Source: Nymphaea colorata (Eukaryota; Streptophyta; Magnoliopsida; Nymphaeales; Nymphaeaceae). Taken from it: a stretch of 64,000 nt of DNA. A program made the position numbers and the translations under genes. The stretch covers positions 16,590,464 to 16,654,463 of the forward strand of contig NC_045143.1 in assembly GCF_008831285.2 (NCBI RefSeq). Reading direction: 5' to 3'. Within the stretch, counting starts at the first letter, position 1, and the number at the start of each line of letters is the position of its first letter. Under the pieces are notes generated by a model, which was not told where the DNA came from, did not search any database, and saw only the letters and a program-made list of their open reading frames with translations. Below are positions 59,111-64,000 of this stretch, in pieces.

Positions 59111-59288
59111 TGGCGGAGCCACACATGTGGCCAGGCATGGGCAGTTGTCCACATCAGCCCCCACAATATTTATCTATTATTTTCATTTCACATGGTGCCC
59201 TCAACTATTTGTTCATTTGTATTGGTGGCCCTGTATGAGAATGTACCAACTAGTGTCCCTCAGCCTAAAATTTCTAGCTCTGCTACCG
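59111..59288 (+). mobile_element. Short dispersed repeat, GGCGGAGCCAC to CTAGCTCTGC ends
   Basis: Begins TGGCGGAGCCACACATGTGG, includes GGGCAGTTGTCCACATCAGC and ends TTCTAGCTCTGCTACCG. The ends are inverted and complementary (GGCGGAGCC against AGCTCTGCTACC). It has the same order of blocks as 62404-62589 and, inverted, 19661-19810. Plant DNA transposons with CAGTGGCGGAGCCA-like termini are common, so a non-autonomous copy is likely. Confidence 0.55.
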
Positions 59289-59689
59289 GTCCTATGTTTA
59301 GTGGTAGTCATGAAAGCTAGTTGTGGCTGCATTAAAATTTAGTATCTTAATTAACTTGTTCTCTTCCCTTGGCCAATATAGAGCATGGCTGTGGCCTTGA
59401 CAATTTCTGCACCTTTTGCAGCCAGGCTGTGGCTATGAGCTTGTCATGAGATAAAGTATGCTTATCCTTCCCAGCCATTCATCAATTTAAGTGGCAAATG
59501 CATGTGAGACCGACCCCGCAAGCGCACACGATGGTTCTACTTAATCAAACTGTTATCTTAACATCCTCATCCAACAAGAAGTCTCAAAAGTGGGAACAGC
59601 TATAATAAGTCGTTTTTGAACAAGTAACATCTCCACATAATTAAAGAGATGATGATGTGATGATATTCAGGATGAGGATGATTACAAAG

Positions 59690-60550
59690 GAATTAGTGTA
59701 GCTGCCGATGAAGATCATGGATTATCTACGACATGTCCAAATGAAGAAAAAAGGGTAACACATCGCAGTTACCAAATGCAATCAAAGTTATCGAGATAAT
59801 ATATCAGGCCGTGCGAACAAGATATCAAACCATGATTTTACTATATTTATGTCACCAAAATAGCAGCAATCCAAGGGAGGGGGAAGCCATTATTCAAATA
59901 ATTTTGAAATAAATTTATTAATAACGGCCCCATATGCCATGGGTAAGCAAATGCTCCACGTTAAATTCTTTTCTTTTCTTTTATTTTTTTAAACGTGATA
60001 GTATAGTAGAGTTCGCTGAAGAAGATTTATGCCCCAATAAATCCTCTGGAGTCTGGATGACCGAAAAGGTTGCCAACTTCTTCACCCAAGAAAAGACTCG
60101 ATCCAATTCTAAACAAGATGTCAATGGCAAATTGAGACTCAACAAATTGTGGTCTAGTTTGAGGGGAGATAAAAGAGATGATGTGTGACGCCATTGAGGA
60201 TGGAAATGATCCTAACATGCGATCATGGATGATCCAAAACATACCCAAATGAATAAAAAAGGTAACACATGGCAGTTACCAAATGCAATGAAATATCAAA
60301 ACACGATATCAAGCCATGTGATAATATCATAGTACTGCATTTATCTCACAAAAATGGCAGTAATTCTAGGCAACAGAGGGAGCCATTATTCAAATAATTT
60401 TGAAATAGATTCTGATCAAATAAATCCTCTTGTAACTGCTCCATAATTTGGGAAATAATTATTGTTTATCTTTGTAATCAAAGTCTATATGTATAGCACT
60501 GTCGGTTCAAGGCCGATGGTGTGGGTAAACAAATACTCCATGTTAAAAGA
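59690..60550. repeat. Tandem duplication of about 500 bp
   Basis: Matching blocks recur 496-508 bases apart: GAAGATCATGGATTATC.ACGACATGTCC with GCGATCATGGATGATCC; CCAAATGAA.AAAAAAGGGTAA at 59737 and 60245; GCAGTTACCAAATGCAAT; AGCCATTATTCAAATAATTT at 59885 and 60381; and GGGTAAGCAAATGCTCCACG with GGGTAAACAAATACTCCATG. Between them (about 59980-60190) lies an extra segment with a 60-codon open stretch of unknown nature. Confidence 0.8.
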
Positions 60551-62403
60551 ACGTGCTTTGTTTATTTGTGTTTTTCAACACATAAAACTAAGCATAACCC
60601 CTTAAATGATGGCGTGAGATCACGTGGAACCAAACGCACATGAGCTTCAAGTGTAGTCCCAAGTGTGATTTTGATAAAAAATTAGAAATTTCATTTTCAA
60701 GCTTACTTTGAACATATAAATTTGAAAATAAATCAAATGTAATGTAGGTGCCGTTTCGATAAAAAAAAAAGGAAATTTTACTTTTCATGCCTATTTTTTG
60801 CCAATACTTGGAAAATAAAATTAGAAAATATAAAATGCCAGCTGCAATTTTTTTTATATTACTTTAAGTGGCACATTAGAAATCGAGAAAAGTGAAGAAG
60901 TGTAAGAACGTACTTGATGAAGGATAATATTGAGAAAAGAACGTAAATTCTACTTTTTAGGTTAATGGAGAGTTACTTCAGGCCTTCATTTCGCAGCTTT
61001 CATGAAAAGTGTGACCTTTTCTAAAAAGATCCTTAAAAAAAAAAAAAAAACCCTCAAATGTTAGGGCAGCATCTTCCCGCTAGATCCACTCTCATGAAAT
61101 CCGTAGGTTTCCGGAGAGGAGGATGACAATGATTGAGGATCCGAATCTACAGCTTGGCGTTTCCTATTAAATCGATTGTAAGATCAGTTTACAAAGTTAA
61201 ACTACACATAAAATATGCTAACATATGTTAAGAGCTGTCTTGTTTTGATTGTAATATAAGTTGCCTCTGACATATGAGCTAATTGTTTATGTGTAGAAAG
61301 AAACCTGTAGCTACCAGAGACCTCATATATTAGTTTTGATGGGAAAATAAAAACCAACCTCTTTCTTTAAGTATCCCATAGAGAGAGAGAAAGATAAACC
61401 AATGAGTTCTTAAAATGTTAGAAATGAACCGACGACATATCTGAATTAGTGCGTGCCTTTGCTTGTTAATTGCCTATTGGGCTGATCATGAAACATGGCC
61501 AAGAAAGACGTGCTAACATTCAAATATCTTTTCGCTCTACAGAAGATAAAAATTGGAAAGCGACGTTAAATAGAGCTAGAAATATGAAGACAAGGAAATG
61601 GTAATCACTCAGGTTTGAGCATCTACTTTGCAAGATTTTGGTGATAAAAGTCCGGTACTTGCTTCAACTCATGAGTGTTCATGTCTTCATATCTTCCGCA
61701 CACGAGTGTAAATGTAGTAACAAACAAAGTTCAGTAGTATCCACGTTTAAATCTGGTGGCTTCCTGCTTTCATTTTGTGATACACGTTTCCTCAGTTGAG
61801 AGTTTTAAAATCTGCCAACAGTTTCTTATATACGTTGGTAACCTTAATGTATTGAAAGAAATGATGTATATTATGAGATCCTACAACGAACACGATCTGT
61901 ATGAAAATTCAAAAAATGCTGTCAAGGTGGGAAACTTGGTATCCTATTGCTTGCCTCAATAATGAAAAGTTAAAGGCTTCGAGTTTTCTCGATCCCAAAA
62001 GCATGAACTCAAGCAAGTCCAGAAAAGCTCTACACCACAAGGTGCTACAACGAAGTTGAAACCGATGAAGTGTCTTAAATTTTGCTCCCCATCTGATCTT
62101 TGCATGAGTCTTTCTTGTCAAACTATCAAAGGCATTGAAACATTTTGCAAAGACAACCAAATCTTAGTCATCTGGGCAAGCGTATCCAGCACAAACCGTT
62201 GTTTCTTGAAGCCCAAAAACCCAACATGAAGAGGTGAAATGGGACTTCCAAAGTGAATCGAACGAGAAAACTTCCAGAGGCTGAAAAAGAAAGTGGACAA
62301 GTGCTGGAAAGAAGGGGAATTCATTATTCCTATAATGGAGGAGGCAGTTAAAAGAATGAAATGTGTTACTTGATTTATGGACTTCAGTAGGCAATTATTG
62401 GCC

Positions 62404-62589
62404 CGTGGTCGAGCCACATGTGGGCTTATGGGGGCAGTTGCCCATACGGGTCCAGCAAAATTTGTTCTGTTGTGTATTGGGCCCCTCACCATTTGCTTAC
62501 TTAATTATTGGTGCTTCTGTTGAGAGGCTAAAAATCTAGCTACTTCCCATTAATACTCCTCAACTAAAACAATTCTGGCTCTGCCACTA
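62404..62589 (+). mobile_element. Short dispersed repeat, second copy
   Basis: Begins CGTGGTCGAGCCACATGTGG, includes GGGCAGTTGCCCATACGGG and ends TTCTGGCTCTGCCACTAA. It shares block order with 59111-59288 (diverged) and has inverted complementary ends (GTGGTCGAGCCA against TGGCTCTGCCAC). Confidence 0.6.
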
Positions 62590-62860
62590 AAAAGACTATA
62601 ACAAAGCTAGCAATTAAGCTAACGAACCTTGTTTAATACCGCAAGCTTATTACTTAGATCCACGCCCTTCATAGTAAAAATACTTTAAGAAAGCACTTAT
62701 TTTACGAGCTGAAGGTAATATTTGTTACAGAGAAGAGACTCTTTAGATGAAGATCCGGACGCAGACCCAGGTAAATAGGAAGAATTGCTGGGCGTTGGCT
62801 CATGGTTGTTTGTGCTTTACCTTGGCGGGCGGTGGGGTGCGCGGACTCGACCCGTTCGGT

Positions 62861-64000
62861 TAAATAGTGGAAGGCAACGGGTTTGAGATCCGCCCAAACG
62901 CGGCCGTTTAAATTCCACGGCCTGCCGACAACGGCACTCTGCTTTGGATCGCGCTCTCCCGAGTCCCGAGTCGATCGACGAGCCCTCGCTCCGCGGGAGG
63001 AAGGAGAAAAGCGCGGGGAAAAGCGTCTCGGTCCCCGGCCTTCCCTCCCTCGACGATTCCTACGCCGTGATCGCTGCGGAGACCTCGTTTCCCGGCTCGG
63101 ATCTATCGTTTTGTCGGTAAGCATCCTACCGTTGGCAGTCTAGCATCCGTTTCGGTGAATGTCTAGCCGTTTTTGCGAGTTTCCGGCTGGAATCTGCCTT
63201 CTAATCGTCGTCATTTTCATTTTCTTTGTCTCTTCCGCTGAATTTGTGGTTTTCTTTTCGTCTTTGTTCGCAATGTGGTTCTGTACTTCCAGATCTGTAT
63301 TCTTTTCTTTCATCTTTTTTCGTCGGTGTTTGTGGAACCTTAGGACTAACTTCTCCAAATCCCCTGGCTCTTTTTTTTTTTCATCTTTTCTCCGAGCTGC
63401 TGGTTCTTTTTCAGAACTTCGTGCAGATCTCGCCGCTAATAATCTTAATTTAATTTTCTGGTCTATTTTTCGCGATATCTTAATTTTCATTTGCTTTTAT
63501 AGCCCTTTCATAATGTCATCCTGGCCAATTTTAGAGGTTCTAATTCACGATTATGCTGCTCTTTGTTCATTTCTGACGGTGCGTCTATTTACAGTGATTC
63601 ATTTCGAGCGAAGTGAGAGGAAACCGTTTTTTTCTTTTTTTCCGCTCTTTTTTTTTTGGTGCGTCCTTTCGCCTCTTATGGATTTCGGCTTTTCACCTAT
63701 GCTGGAGCTCTATTTTCCCTGGGTTGTGTTTTTGCAGATTCCGGTGAACCACCATCTGGCTTTCTGTGCTTTTCGCTCAAATGCTAATATCCATGGGACC
63801 ATCTTTGTGTTTTCCGCTTCTAATTGTACATCAGCCAGCTACATTTTGCACCACAAACATTGAAAGTTAATTCTGTGATTGCTGTATTTGCCCTTTTTAA
63901 CCATTTCCTCAGATCCAGGTGGAAGCCTCTTTCTCCCTTTCTCTCTCTGTCTCGCGTAAGTAAGTCGCCGGCGCACCTAAGACTTTTTCGCAGTTGTGAC
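62861..64000 (+). other. Probable 5' leader exon and first intron of a gene leaving the window
   Basis: The composition switches at about 62880-63115 to GC-rich DNA typical of a plant first exon or leader (CGATCGACGAGCCCTCGCTCC). It is followed by GTCGGTAAGC, a good donor at 63117, then strongly T-rich DNA. Possible acceptors are TTTTTGCAG at 63738 and TTTCCTCAG at 63914. No protein similarity is visible, so the product is unknown. The 234-codon frame from 63159 lies in the T-rich part, is nearly all Phe, Ser and Ile, and is more likely intron than protein. Confidence 0.45.

Larger units (their letters stand above)
58251..62860. other. 3' flank of the lesion-inducing protein gene and intergenic repeats
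   Basis: The first 200 bases or so should be the 3' UTR. The rest holds a TIR element (58716-58892), two copies of a short repeat family (59111-59288, 62404-62589) and a tandem duplication of about 500 bp (59690-60550). Reading frames at 61.7-62.5 kb on either strand resemble no known family. No gene is supported. Confidence 0.5.

Noticed and set aside
63159-63863. 234-codon plus-strand frame near the right edge
   Set aside because: It lies in T-rich sequence after a good splice donor, is dominated by Phe, Ser and Ile, and shows no domain. It fits a leader intron better than a gene.

Overview
This is nuclear DNA from a flowering plant. It has AT-rich introns and intergenic DNA, many dinucleotide and trinucleotide repeats, GT-AG spliced genes with plant orthologues, plant-only families (C1-2i zinc fingers with EAR motifs, PLS-class PPR proteins, DUF674, HR-like lesion-inducing proteins) and decayed plant transposons. 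The lineage cannot be fixed from the sequence. The GC- and alanine-rich zinc finger genes in an otherwise AT-rich setting do not decide between monocot, magnoliid or early-diverging angiosperm.

Layout. (1) 429-10542 (+): a complete 15-exon gene for TFB2, the p52/Tfb2 subunit of TFIIH. Intron 1 holds a GC-rich insert, intron 2 begins inside a CT microsatellite, and intron 3 carries an antisense Ty1/copia remnant. (2) 13.0-32 kb: an array of four same-strand C2H2 zinc finger loci about 5-6.5 kb apart. The first two (14038 and 20546) are intact, intronless ZAT-type repressor genes. The last two (25715 and 31231) are broken. The last two sit in a segmental duplication of about 3.6-4.3 kb (25.65-29.2 kb and 31.19-35.45 kb) whose unit is zinc finger (+), small two-helix membrane protein (+), DUF674 gene (-). 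In the left copy all three are pseudogenes. In the right copy only the membrane protein gene (32990-33379) is open. (3) 36372-38228 (-): an intact PLS/E-type PPR gene, with degenerate tandem repeats upstream. (4) 41.4-51.4 kb: repeat-rich DNA with no recognisable gene. (5) 51726-58250 (+): a five-exon gene for an HR-like lesion-inducing (DoxX-like) membrane protein. Its 5.4-kb first intron contains a second intact intronless PPR gene on the same strand (53213-54664). (6) 58.3-62.8 kb: repeats, including a tandem duplication of about 500 bp. (7) 62.86-64 kb: what looks like the 5' leader exon and first intron of a gene that runs off the right edge.

The genes do not form a pathway. TFB2 is a housekeeping transcription and DNA-repair factor. 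The PPR proteins should act on organelle RNA. The zinc fingers are probably stress-responsive repressors that arose by local duplication, and the right end of that array is decaying. I found no new defence or mobile system. The most notable structures are the gene-in-intron arrangement, the duplicated three-gene unit with one survivor, the microsatellite that forms a splice donor, and a small family of terminal-inverted-repeat elements.
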